DNA of 64,000 nucleotides from Moniliella sp. 'wahieum' (taxonomy: Eukaryota > Basidiomycota > Moniliellomycetes > Moniliellales > Moniliellaceae): NCBI GenBank assembly GCA_003971905.1, contig RSEE01000011.1, positions 682,001 to 746,000 on the forward strand, written 5' to 3'. The stretch's first letter is position 1, and every line of letters begins with the position of its first letter. This document shows positions 1 to 10,773 of the stretch, piece by piece. The position numbers and the translations under genes were made by a program. The notes beneath the pieces were generated by a model, which was not told where the DNA came from, made no database searches, and saw only the letters and a program-made list of their open reading frames with translations.

Positions 1-959
1 TGAGATGTTCGCGACGGTGCTGTAACCAACTTTGGCACCGTCTTAGTAGAAAAACAACAACGACTGTTGCCGGCAAATGGAGCCAGATGACGTCGACGAC
101 GGATAACGATGACTGTCATGCATCCCACTCCCAGGGGCATGGCCGAAGCGAAGGGGCGGTTATGGAGGAAGAGAAGGCCATACGGTGAGGCGTGGGTTGC
201 AGCCTCAAATTGCTGTCGCGACAAGCGTGAGGTCTTCTCTGCTACGTGCCTCCCCAGCCCCACCCCGCTCATCCAGTCGATCAACCCATGTTCCAATCCC
301 TCATTTGCCCATGTTACTCGGCCTGTGCAGACTTACCGTGACAGATGGCGGAGGGCGTGTCAGCTACCTGTTGGGAGCGAAGGTGGAATATGACCAAGAG
401 GCCCGGACCTGCGCTCTTAGCCAACAGGGGTACGTGGAGAAGGCCTCTCGGGCAGAGAACAGAAGCAAAAGAGCGAGAGACACAGGATGCAAGATTGGAA
501 ATTGGAGCGAGGGTTTAGTTTAGTGCTAAGCCCCCCGATGACAGTAACACTTCCGTGAGCAATAGTTAGTAGTAGCTCCTTTGGCCTCACCCTCACCACC
601 CGGCCTTGCAAGCTCACCGAGGGGCTGAGAGGGCAGTGCTAGCATTCGCCTGCACGGTTCCCAATTAATTGATCGGCGACGCTGGCTGGCGCGTTTGCCT
701 CGTTCTCGTTTGCTCACGTCCGCTCACATTCGCTCCGAAAATGAAATGTGAAGGCGGGCGGCGGAGGAAGAACAAGTGGCGCAAATCACCCAAGCGGAAC
801 ACCAATTCCGCCCGCACTTCCCCCCCTGCCCGGCATGTTCGGGTCACCGGTCAGGCATCCCAATCATTCCTCCGGCGCGGAGGTTTAGGCTGACTTGCTA
901 AGGCAACTTCCTCATTTTTTGGTCCCCGCTCTTGTTCCTGTTCTTCCACCACCACCACC
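1..959. other. Left-end stretch without a recognisable gene
   Basis: I see no conserved domain on either strand. Short open frames are present but they look like background of GC-rich DNA. The last hundred bases before the RIM1 start, with a CACCACCACCACC run directly before the ATG, are probably its promoter and 5' leader. Confidence 0.5.
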
Positions 960-1545
960 ATGTTTCCCGCACTCCGCTCCACCCTCTCGATAGGTGTTGC
1001 TGGACCCCGTCTCGGCGCTGCGTTCCAGCGGGGGCTTGCCACCTCGGCCCCTGCCAACCAATTCGCACGTCTATCCGTGATTGGGGAACTTACCAAGGTT
1101 ACGGACGTGCGCCACACGAAAGAAGGGCGGCCCTACCTCTTCTACACCGTTGCCACCAACGAGTATCCTGAACAGGGCGATTCGTCGAGACGCAGCTTCT
1201 TCCGCATTTATACCCAAGGTGCTTCGCAGATTCAGCATGTTCAGAAGTTGAACGTGGGCGATGTGGTCTCTTGCGAGGCGTCGGTCCGGATCGAGCAATC
1301 CCGCCAAGTGGATGCCGATGGACAGCGTCAACAACGCTTCCTTAATCTTCACCGTACGTTTTTCGCTTTCCTTCGTGTTCGTTGCTCCTAGATACGAAAC
1401 TAACCTTTGTGATTGATCATATTGATCAGGCCGAGTGAACACTATTGTGCCGCAGTCGCGCCTGGCATCCAAGGCGGACGAGGGGAAGGAGAATGTGGGG
1501 GACTCCGCTAATCAAGTGGAGTCTGAGCCTGCCAATGAGCCCTAG
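960..1545 (+). CDS. RIM1: Mitochondrial single-stranded DNA-binding protein (Rim1/SSB-like)
   Basis: The predicted product binds single-stranded mitochondrial DNA during replication. Exon 1 is 960-1353 and exon 2 is 1430-1545; the intron 1354-1429 has a GTACGT donor, an ACTAAC branch site and a TCAG acceptor, and it splits an Arg codon. The protein is about 169 residues. A basic presequence (about residues 1-30, ending in RGLATSAPANQ) fits mitochondrial import, and is followed by an OB-fold: a strand containing LSVIGELTKV, then YLFYTVATNE, then a RSFFRIYTQG strand, and an NVGDVVSCEASV segment typical of SSB. After splicing it continues RRVNTIVPQS and ends in a short acidic tail. The start follows CCACC. 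The frame is intact. The family assignment is firm; the symbol is by homology to yeast Rim1. Confidence 0.85.
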
Positions 1546-2273
1546 AACAAGGAGGAGTCTATTTAGCAGACAGACGAGTCTGTTGGCAGCAAGTGAAGCC
1601 AATGAAGCTCGAAGGGCAAAGCAATTATGATATCTGAGACGGAGCGTTCTCCGATTCTGTTTGCCATTGCTGTGCTCCTGTGCCGTAGTGGACATGCACG
1701 GATGCGTGGTGGACGATGGACCAGGCCATGCTGCATTCGCTGTGTCCACGGCTACTTGGTTCCTCCCCACGGAAGCGTTAGTGATAAGAAGTGATGAAGT
1801 TGGCGTGGCTCGCATATAACGCAGCAGAAAAGAGAGAGTGAGATCTGCATGCTAGTGCCTCCTGCCCAGCCGAGCCTGTGATCGGTGCCCTGCTCCCACA
1901 TGCGGGTGCCCGGCGCATCTCGGGGATGGATGGGAAACGCCGGCAGGTGCAATAATGGATGGCAAAAAGGTTCTCTATTTGCGCATCGCGCGCATCCCGG
2001 GCAACCGCAAACCCCCGATCGCCGACAGCAGACAATATATATACGCGAGCACGCCGAGGAGAATATAAGCGAGCTGAGCTGCGCACCACGCCTTGCGTTT
2101 GGCGTTTGGACGGATCGAGCAGCGCTTGCGGGCGGCTGTCGCCGGAGACCCACGGCTGGTGACTTGTCCGGCACCCACCTCCCACCCCTGGACTGCTGGG
2201 CTCGTGGACGCCCGCACGCTTCATATGCCTCTGCCTCACCCACACCATCCCCACTTCGTTTTTGCACGCCGCC
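1546..2273. promoter_or_regulatory. RIM1-SNG1 intergenic region with TATA-like tract
   Basis: This spacer holds no recognisable gene. An alternating ATATATATA run at 2035-2043 lies about 230 bases before the next start codon and is the best TATA candidate. The region probably carries the RIM1 3' end and the promoter of the DUF3533 gene. The assignment as promoter is inferred from position. Confidence 0.35.
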
Positions 2274-5200
2274 ATGCCCCGTCCAGCTCCCCTCCCCACC
2301 TCTGCCTCTGTGCCGTCGCCGCTTGCCAGTCTAGCCGCAGCGGTTCAGCGTGCCCATGCCCACCAGCACTCATCGGGCTCCTCCACTACCACCGTCACCA
2401 GCAGCACTGCCAGCACTCCCCGCCCGGTCCACTCCACTGCTAGTACGGCAGAGGAGCGTGCCCCCGCACCCCCGGTGCTTTGGGGCGCCGCTCACAGCAC
2501 TGTCTTCCCATCCTCTTCTACTTCTTCATCTCTGTCGGAGGTCAATGAGATAAGAGATCAGCATGTACCCACATCTCTCCCTGAGACGCTTGATCCGGAG
2601 CCCCTGTTGCAGCCTCAACAAGACCCAGCTCCTCTACCGGCCATTCAGACGGCCGATCTCCGCGTCAAGCTCCAACGGCCATCCCTCTGTCGCCACAAAG
2701 CATTTCTCTGGCACCCACCTCGGCGATTGAGGACTTGTCACTCGAATCGGCGGTGACCCATCCTTCCCCTGCAACCAATATCATGGCGACACGGTCCATC
2801 CCTCCTCAATTGGAGACGGTGCAAGCGTCCTCAGACGCCCAGCAAGAAGCTACCGAACTTGGCTTTGAGTACAGCGAGTCATTTGGGCAACGCATTTGTC
2901 AAGGTGATGTGAGAAATATGCCCCTCATATCAGGGCCCTCTGCTCCTGGGACCAGATCGTCTGGCTTTTATACGACTTCGCCCACCTCACACGCTGGTCC
3001 GCACGCATGGGCACAACACGGGAAGGACTACGATCTCCCCCCATCTGGGCGGCCTACGGAAGAGAACACTACAACTCTTTCTCTCACACCACACCTTGGG
3101 CAAACTGAGCGACATCTTACCGAAGGATCCGAAGGCGTCTTTTCGAACCAACACCAGCTTCAGTTACCTTTGAACGATCGCCTTCACGCCACCACGGATT
3201 CGACCAGCAATGTTTGGGCGGTTGATAATCGCGATCCCCCTGTAGGCCCCCATTCTTCAACCATGTCACAAGTACCGAGTGCTATGGCAATCAACAGTCA
3301 CACAACTGATACCTGCATGATGCGTTGGAGAGTACTGAGGGACAGCAGCGTCAGCACTTGCTAAAGTTATCTTCTTCGGCTTCCCATGGAACACGTTCAT
3401 TAAGGGCGTCTCCTACTTTCTCCCGCAGGAGGCCGGGGCTTCCCCTCCCCAGCACAGTGAGCGGATCCAATCAATCTCCTCCTCTCGGATTCGCTTCCCG
3501 GGTCTGGTGTGTCAACCCCAACAGAGTCCAGAGGGATCCTCCGTTCGTCAGTCATTCATGCTCGGGCCTCAACAGCCACACTCGTCGATTCTCACCGCAA
3601 ATCTCTGGCCTCTCTCTTGGACCCGGGCACCAAACCCAAGTCGTTCATGTCAACTCATCGTTCTAGCATGGCCACCCTTGTAGCCCCCACAGGGCACAAG
3701 AAGTCTATGTCGGATGACACCAAACTTGTTGGTGGCCCTCCAGGAGCTCCCCTGGAGGAACTCCTCCCCCCGGCGGCCCACCTGGGGGGAAACCTCCTCT
3801 TGAGTTTGGAAGTCATGACTTGTTCGACCCCAAGTTACGCCCTCTTTTTCGGCCCATCTTCAATGGCTATCTACCATTCATTGCCATTCTTTCCATCATT
3901 GTCGTATGGGCATCGTGCCCATCTTTGTAAGTATCATTTCCTTTCCATGGCGTACACACCTTTTCACCTTGGTTTTACTGTTTTAATGAGAAGTTTGAAA
4001 ACTGACACTCTGGATACTACACAACAGTGGGGATCGTTGTACAAGCTCACCAGTCGCGAGCTGGTAGGATTCGTGATCAACGGCGATCAAAACGACTACC
4101 AGATTGGTTCTACATTCGAAAACGCCTTTCTGAACAGTGATAACAAGTCCAACCCGGACCGTCTCCATTGGGAGCGCCGTTCACGGAACATGTTCCCCAA
4201 CAACGAAAGCATTATTCAGACCCTCAAGACCGACCAAAAGGCATGGATCGTCGTTCAGATTATGGACAATGCAACAACCTCTCTGCTTAACGCTCAAGCA
4301 ACTGGGTGATGGCAACTGGAATCCTCAAGGTGTAGTGACCATTTGGTACGCTACGGCACGCAACTACCAAGCTTTGCACGACAGCATTGTAGCCCCCACG
4401 AAAAAGATCTTGGTTGAGAGTATGGATGCGCTCAACTTGAACATCACTGCCACCTGGCTTGGCAACAGAGTAGCGGACAATGACAGTACGACCCTACGGA
4501 ACAATATCAACTTGGCCCTCGCTGCGCCTCAGACTATTGGCCACGCGGTTGACTTTACCGAGGTTGACGTGAATCCGTTTAATCAATCCGTCACGGTTGC
4601 CACCACCTTTGTTGGTTGATCTACATATTGCTCTTGGCATTCAACATTACCATGGCCCTCTTTGGTGCTCGGCAACCAATCCTTCCCTTTCTCAAGTTCA
4701 AGCACTTGCTTTTGCTGCGCTTGCTCATCCCTCTTGCTACCAACTTCTTGGTAGCGTTTCTCTTTAGTTTGATCAACCTCCCCTTCCACGTTTCTTTCCG
4801 GGGATACGGGCGGGTGGGTTCTTTGCCTTTTTTGCCATTATGTACACGGGCATGATGGTCCTCGGACTGTGCACTGAGGTCGCCCTCGAGATCCTCGGAC
4901 CCAAATTCGTTGCGTTTGGGTTACTTTTTCTTGTCATTCTCAACGTCTCGGGAGCGGGTACCCAATCCCGATGCTCAACACGTTTTACCGCATCTCGTAC
5001 GCTATGCCCTTTTACAACTTGCGCAAAGCGTTTCTCGCTTTGCTCTACGACCAAGGGAAAGGGATAGATATTTTCATCAGTTGGGTCATCTTGGCCGCTT
5101 GGCTCGTCCCTCCTCGCCCTCTTTCCCTATTTGGTTTGGCGCGAACAAAAGAAAGCCATCCAGATGCGCAAAGCGGCTCAGGCGGGTGTTGGGCCGGGGG

Positions 5201-5427
5201 GACCTCCCCTTGGTCCACCATCGGGTCCACCTTCCGCTCCCCCACCCAACGTGGCTCCTCGCGCTGCTCCTGACGCTACGGTCCCAACGAAGGCTCAAGA
5301 TCAAATGGGATTGCGTACCGAGAAGAATCTGCCCCCCCTTCCCCCGGATGATGATCCGTCGCTGGCCCCCCTGGGGATCCTTGAGCGTGCACGGCCCCCG
5401 CACACCGAAGAGGTGCAGGAAGCCTAG
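2274..5427 (+). CDS. SNG1-like multi-spanning membrane protein (DUF3533)
   Basis: This resembles the fungal SNG1/DUF3533 family, whose yeast member is linked to nitrosoguanidine resistance and plasma-membrane lipid asymmetry. The N-terminal third is Ser/Thr/Pro-rich and cytosolic-looking. A first membrane segment (GYLPFIAILSIIVVWA, about 3870-3920) precedes an intron at 3927-4027 (GTAAGT donor, CAACAG acceptor). The lumenal loop after it (WGSLYKLTSRELVGFVING, later WYATARNYQALH) has the family pattern. Several membrane segments follow at about 4620-5130, including the conserved FYRISYAMPFYN stretch, and a charged Pro-rich tail starts with VWREQKKAIQ. Coding similarity moves between frames several times, consistent with missing bases as in neighbouring genes. 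The start at 2274 is the first ATG of the low-complexity part and is less certain than the end. Confidence 0.7.
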
Positions 5428-6062
5428 TTTTCGTTTTCCTTCTCAACTTGTTCTGTTGCCCACATAGAGGCTTTCAAACCAGTTTCCTACATGATGTGGA
5501 TGACCTTTGTTGGTGTCTCGGGTGTTTGCGTGAGAGGCGTCGCGAACGTTGGCTCTTTCAATCGATCTCGTTTCCCAAGCCGGTTTTGATGGGATTTTGA
5601 GATCCTCTGACGAACGGTTATGTTTTCTTCTGTTCTACACTGAGGTACTGAGTCCTGAAAGACGCCGTCGACGGTACCTCGGTTACCCTTACCCTTTGAC
5701 CTTACCTTTTGACCTTACCTTAGACCTTAACTATTAGTATACTGCCATGAGGCCTGAGGCTCAGGCCCCACATGTCACATGTCACACTCCCACATACTAT
5801 GCTGGCATTTCTTTCATCACCCCTTTTACGCTCCTGTTGACTCATCCAACAGACAACAAGTCGAACTGGGCGTGAGTACTCAGACTGAGTACTGAGTGGA
5901 TCCATCAACTTACTGATGGTCAAGCGCGGACCAGGCTACCCAGTTACTCATCAGTAGACGTAGTAGCGCTCTTCTTCCCTTCCTTTTCTTTTCTCTGTGA
6001 GACCTGCTGCGCGCTGAGCTTTCCGTCCTCCTTTCTTCAATGCCATGACTTTGGACGCGCTA
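5428..6062. other. Intergenic region between convergent genes
   Basis: No gene is visible between the 3' ends of the DUF3533 and RasGAP genes. A CCTTACC/CCTTTGACC microrepeat lies near 5690-5730. A short inverted repeat (GGCCTGAG, one base, CTCAGGCC) lies near 5750-5770. Confidence 0.4.
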
Positions 6063-9000
6063 CTACACGCTACGAATTACGATTGGCACATCCCAAAACG
6101 CGCAAACTGTGTAGAGCACACATTGCATATTCGAGAGATGCATTGCACGCATGGGAATGCGATCGACGAGGAGGAAAGTGGTAAAAGTACTCATCAGATT
6201 TCTGCTCCATGAACGTGCATGAACGAGCATGAACGTCCAACACGTCCAACACGTTGAAACCGTAGTATCCTTCGCGGAAGGGACACTCGTCACTTGACCG
6301 GTCGCGGTCCCGGTCACAACGCGTCGCCCGCACTGGCCGGCCGGCGCAGTGCGCGAACGCGGTGAATCGGGTTCCGTCTGGCAGGCGTAGGGCATCGGAG
6401 GCAGTGGCTGATGTGGCGGTGGATCACGCGTACTTCCTCTCGTCGGGATAGGCAAGGAAGAAGTAGCAACAGTAGCTGCAGGAGCGTAAGGGGAGGAAAA
6501 AGATACGCTAGACCGTCTAGGTCCGTCGCCGTTGCTTCCTGCCCGTTGCCGTGGTACGGTGGGAGGGACCAAGCGCCAGCGCACATCAGAGGAGGAGGTA
6601 GGTGTCTCGCCGTTTCTTTCGACTGAGGTCGGTGGGATGCAGGGTGGGTAGTAGCCTCGGTGCCGAGGGTGAGTTGGCCTTGGCTCATCGTACCCAATGA
6701 CGAGGATCGGAACTTGTTCTCTTCTTGTTCGTTCGTACTAGCCTACCTTTTTGGCCGGGCAGATCGTCCCCCGTGCTCGGTGTTGGGATAGGTAGCGTCG
6801 GGGATCGCACCGTCGGTTGTACCTTCCACTCGGCGCGTCGAGGTCGCGTTCGTGCTGGACCAGAAGGGTCTAGGTGCGCGAGCGATTCGAGTCCACGTGC
6901 ATGGGTTGTGATCCCTGTGCAGACGGTACACAGTTCGGTCCAAGGATCGGATGGTGGAGGAGGACGTTCTAGGTGGGCTTTGGAAATAAATGCAGAATCA
7001 GAACCAGAAGCAGGAGAAGGAGAATGAGCTGAAGCAGACCCTAAAGCAGACGTAGAAGTCGAGACAGCCGCAGAAGTGGAAGCAGGGATGGGAAGCGCAG
7101 TGGAAGCAGGGCTGGAAGTAGGCGTGAAAGATGAGGAAGAAGAGAGCTATTCTCCATGCCCGTTACCCCTTCGGCCAAAGTGGCAAGCAAGATGCGTTCT
7201 TTTCGAAGGTAACTTTCTTCGTCCATCCTGCGAGGGGAGGCAAGAGGGGGGCCTTGGCCCCCTAGTGGACGGAACCGTAGGTGACGCCATGCATCGTCGT
7301 CATTCAGCGTCGTCTGAACTGGGGCAGGAAACTGGTATTGCGTTCCTCGGTCGTGACGGTCCCCTTTGGGACAGCAGCCGACGCAAAAGAGGAAGAGGGG
7401 AAAGAGGGAAAGAAGGGTGAGGAGGAGAGACGGTCAATCAGTAGCTTGTAAGCACCAGCTTGGGCGTTGATAAAGGGCTTGCAGCGTGTAAAATGGCCGC
7501 TTTGGATCCAAGGGAAGAAGGTCTGCCCGAGCCCATCAGTGCTAGCGCCGGTGTCTTGTTACTCTCACTCTTCCCTTCCTTGCGCCCGTTGTCCGGGTGG
7601 GCCATCATCAGAAACACTTTGGCCAGCAGGGTGAGGATTTGTTGCGTCTCGTTGGCCCCAGATGGCGGCATGGCCACCAACTGAAATCGATGCGGTGTGG
7701 TCAGGGCCGGTCCGAGCAGACGGAGCACGAGAAAGGAACTGACGCATTGTCGTCCCACCTCGACTTGGCCCGTATGCGCCACGCTGGAAGCCCGAACGTC
7801 AGCTAATAGCTGACACAACGACCGAGGCACTTTATGCGCGTGCGCTTGTAAGCTCGCCCAGATCGTAGCTACCAACGCGAGGAACTGGGTGAGGGGCCGA
7901 TTGGCTTTTGATTCAGCTTCAGCTTCTGCTTCTGTTTCTGCTTCTGGCACACTGGCTTGTCCGGAAACAGAGAAGGAAGCGGGCACAGAAGCTGCCCTGT
8001 CATCTTCTCGCGGTGCAATCCCACCTGCTTCCGCTTCGCCGAGCGCCAGCAACCCTGCTTGGTCCAGTTCCCATTCGCCATGGACTAGGCGGCGTAGAAT
8101 GGGCCCAAGGGAAGCTTGGAGCCACGCTTCGCATGCGAGTTTTGGTACTCGTCCAGCGCACGGGTAAAGGGCGAGTTGGCGCTACCTCATCCCCAACCCC
8201 CCACAATTAGCGTGTGCGAGACGATAAGGAGTCAGTTCTAATATAAGATGAACCCGGGGCACGGTGGGGATCGAGCCACTCACCGAAACAAAAGCTGCGA
8301 TGGACCATCGAGCTCACTCTCCTCTTGGCGAAACAATTCGAACAATACAGCTTCTGCCTCGCCGACCCAGGCATAGTACTGCATCAGCAGCGGGGTCAAG
8401 ATTGGTGCTTGCGCGCAGAGCGTGCGGACTAGCCTAGCCCGCTGCGTACTCGATAAGATTGCTTTGAGTGCGCATAGTTTTCTGTAGGTAGCAACGCGGT
8501 GCGCACACCCCGAAGTGACAGACGGATCTGGCCGAGGGGAGGTACGCGGTACCCCCTTCCTTCTTCGCTGCATCCCCCTTCTCCCTCTTCCCTCTTCCCT
8601 TTCGACGTGGAGGAAAAAAAGCTAGTAGCGCGCGGAGCGGGATAAAGGTCGAACCAGCCTTCGACCTGGTTGAGTGGCGTAGCATCGTGCTGCTGAGCTT
8701 GCCATACTTTGGAAAGAGGAATCTGTGTTCCAGCTATGGGATGGAGAAGCGTCATGCCTGTCGGCGTGACCAGACGGTACACCACCTCAACACGAAGCAC
8801 GGTGCTCTGAGGCCCCACATCGTCAAAGCAGAACGTTTGCAACCAAAACGGTCCTTCGTCCAAGGTGCACAATTTGCTGCGGCCGACCCAGGTGTCGTCG
8901 AGGAATACACGTAGGCCAACAACGCTTGGTCAGGCACCAGGTCAAATCCGTACTTTTTCCACACAGAGGTGGACCGTGAGCTAGGGTACGCAGTGTTGCC

Positions 9001-9941
9001 AGGGGGAGGGTGTCCGTTGTGTGTTCGGACGCAACGAGGGGGACACGATAGGGTCAGCGCACTCGAGTCGGGCGGAAGAGCGGGATCGGCAAGGGTGCGG
9101 GCAGGTAGCAGAGGGCTTCGGTGAGGTGCAGTTGCTGTATGGGCAGTATGGAAGAGGTATGGGTCCGAGGAGACACGAGAGAGCGAGGCAGGTTGGGAGG
9201 AGGAGCTGGTGGAAGGTGCACGCGTCAGGCTGGTGCCTCGAGCTTCATATACTGTCAAGCGGAGGGAGCGGTAGACTGGAAACGGGGACAGGATGGCGCT
9301 GTTGTTGAGTCGGGAAGAGGTGTCGTCGGGGCGGAGGCGAGGTCGGGGTCGGGGGAAGGACTGCTGCTAATAGGACGGTGAGACAGATGGACTTCTTTTG
9401 CGGAAGCAAGATGAGGGAGACGCGATGAGGAAGACGTAGCGGTCGTATTAGAGGGTGATGGAAGAGAAGATGCTTTCAAGGGAAGAGGATAATACAGTTC
9501 GGGCATAGTGTGGGCGCGAAGGGGGCTTGCCACTTGGTTAGCTTGGCGCGCGTCAAGAAGGAAAATAAGAATGTGCCCTGGCCGGAAGACCTGGGGGAAA
9601 CAGAAGGTAGGAAAGAGCGTGAGATAGATGGTGGAGAGGGGACTTTCGGGTGGTGGACGAAGAAGATAAGGATTCTTCTTGAGCGACACGTGTTGATACG
9701 GACAAGACATAGGGCAGCAAAAAACATCGACGGATCTACCCACGTCACTTCCCACTCCCACAGCTGCCCAAGGGGGAGTGGAACTGGTTTGGGTCGTCGG
9801 GATCCGACGCAGGGTAGGGTACATGCAACGTTGCGCCTGACGTGTCGACTTGGAGGTGGAGCTGGATCGGGTGCCAAGCGCCGGCTGCCTGAGCTGGCCA
9901 TGGGGCAGCGCTGTGGCCAGAGAAAGACACAAGGGGGACAT
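6063..9941 (-). CDS. Ras GTPase-activating protein with C2 domain (C2-RasGAP)
   Basis: The predicted role is to stimulate GTP hydrolysis by a Ras-type GTPase at the membrane. From the N-terminus there is a Ser/Pro-rich region, a C2-like domain (about 9000-8700; includes CTLDEGPFWLQTFCFDD and LRVEVVYR), then the RasGAP domain (about 8500-7400). The arginine-finger segment SQLLFR is split by an intron at 8182-8283 (GTGAGT donor, GTAG acceptor) and continues ANSPFTRALDEY. The second RasGAP signature is FLVLRLLGPALTTP, followed by a LIAKV-like LTLLAKVF. The end of the domain reads FINAQAGAYKLLIDRL. A long Ser/Pro tail follows toward 6063-6300. Conserved blocks switch frame at several points. The N-terminal start (9941 or further upstream) and the exact stop are uncertain. 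The architecture is closer to BUD2/RASAL-type GAPs than to IRA. Confidence 0.72.
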
Positions 9942-10773
9942 TGGTCAGTGCGAGTGCACCAGCGAAAGAGGGGATGACATACGCTGGCTATGCTCCATGC
10001 CGTCAACGCGGGGGTGAGGGTGGGAGGGAGAGGAGGTTGGGCGGCGGTGCGAGGCGGCGGATGCTGTGGCGCAAGCGTGGCCGGGGGAAGGTGACGGGGC
10101 TGGGGGAGGCAGTGGGGGAGGCGACCCAAGAGGACATGGCAGTGCCGGGAGGAGGCGGCGGTGGCGGTGCGGGCGGTGGCGGTGGTGGCGGTGGCGGTGA
10201 GCGGCATGGGATGGTGTCGTCCTCTTCAGCCGGCGGGGTGGCATTGGCGGGGGAGGGGGAGGGCCAATCCTTAATCCAAGGGCAAGCAAAAGCGACGCTT
10301 ATTGGATCCTCCGTCGGCTCGCGTGCATCTCCCCCACCCCGCCTCACTGCGGCCCCGTGCCCGCCTGCGCACCCGCCGTCCGCCACGCACCACGACTGCC
10401 CCCCTGCGCAGACGCACACCCCAGGATCCAGATGGGAGGGTGTGCGCCCTGGCCACGTCCTCGCCTCGCTCCCCGCCCCCACATGGCCCCCCAACCACCA
10501 CCCATCCAACGCTCGCCGCTCCTTCGGCACTCTACACCACGTACGCCACGCCACCAAGTGAAAGCAACCAATGACATGCAGACAGGCGACAGGACGGCGC
10601 GACACATATATAAAGACAGAACACAGTACCCCCCCCACAAAACCACAATCATAAGAGACACCGGAACCGGAGGAGGAACGAACAGGGCCCACCAGGACAA
10701 ACAGTAAATAAAAAGGTAAACAAAACGTAGCAGGAGCGCCAGTTAAGCTAGTCAAGCTTCAAGCTTCGCCGAA
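9942..10773. repeat. Intergenic, with GGC/GGT-rich simple repeat
   Basis: A GGCGGTGGC-type tract at about 10141-10200 dominates and produces meaningless polyproline frames on the minus strand. The segment separates the muniscin 3' end from the uncertain 5' end of the RasGAP gene and may contain the RasGAP leader or first exon. A TATATAAAG sequence lies near 10607. No conserved domain is visible. Confidence 0.4.

Noticed and set aside
10003-10755. 250-residue minus-strand frame with long polyproline runs
   Set aside because: It is created by the GGC/GGT simple repeat; there is no conserved domain, and it overlaps the uncertain RasGAP 5' end.
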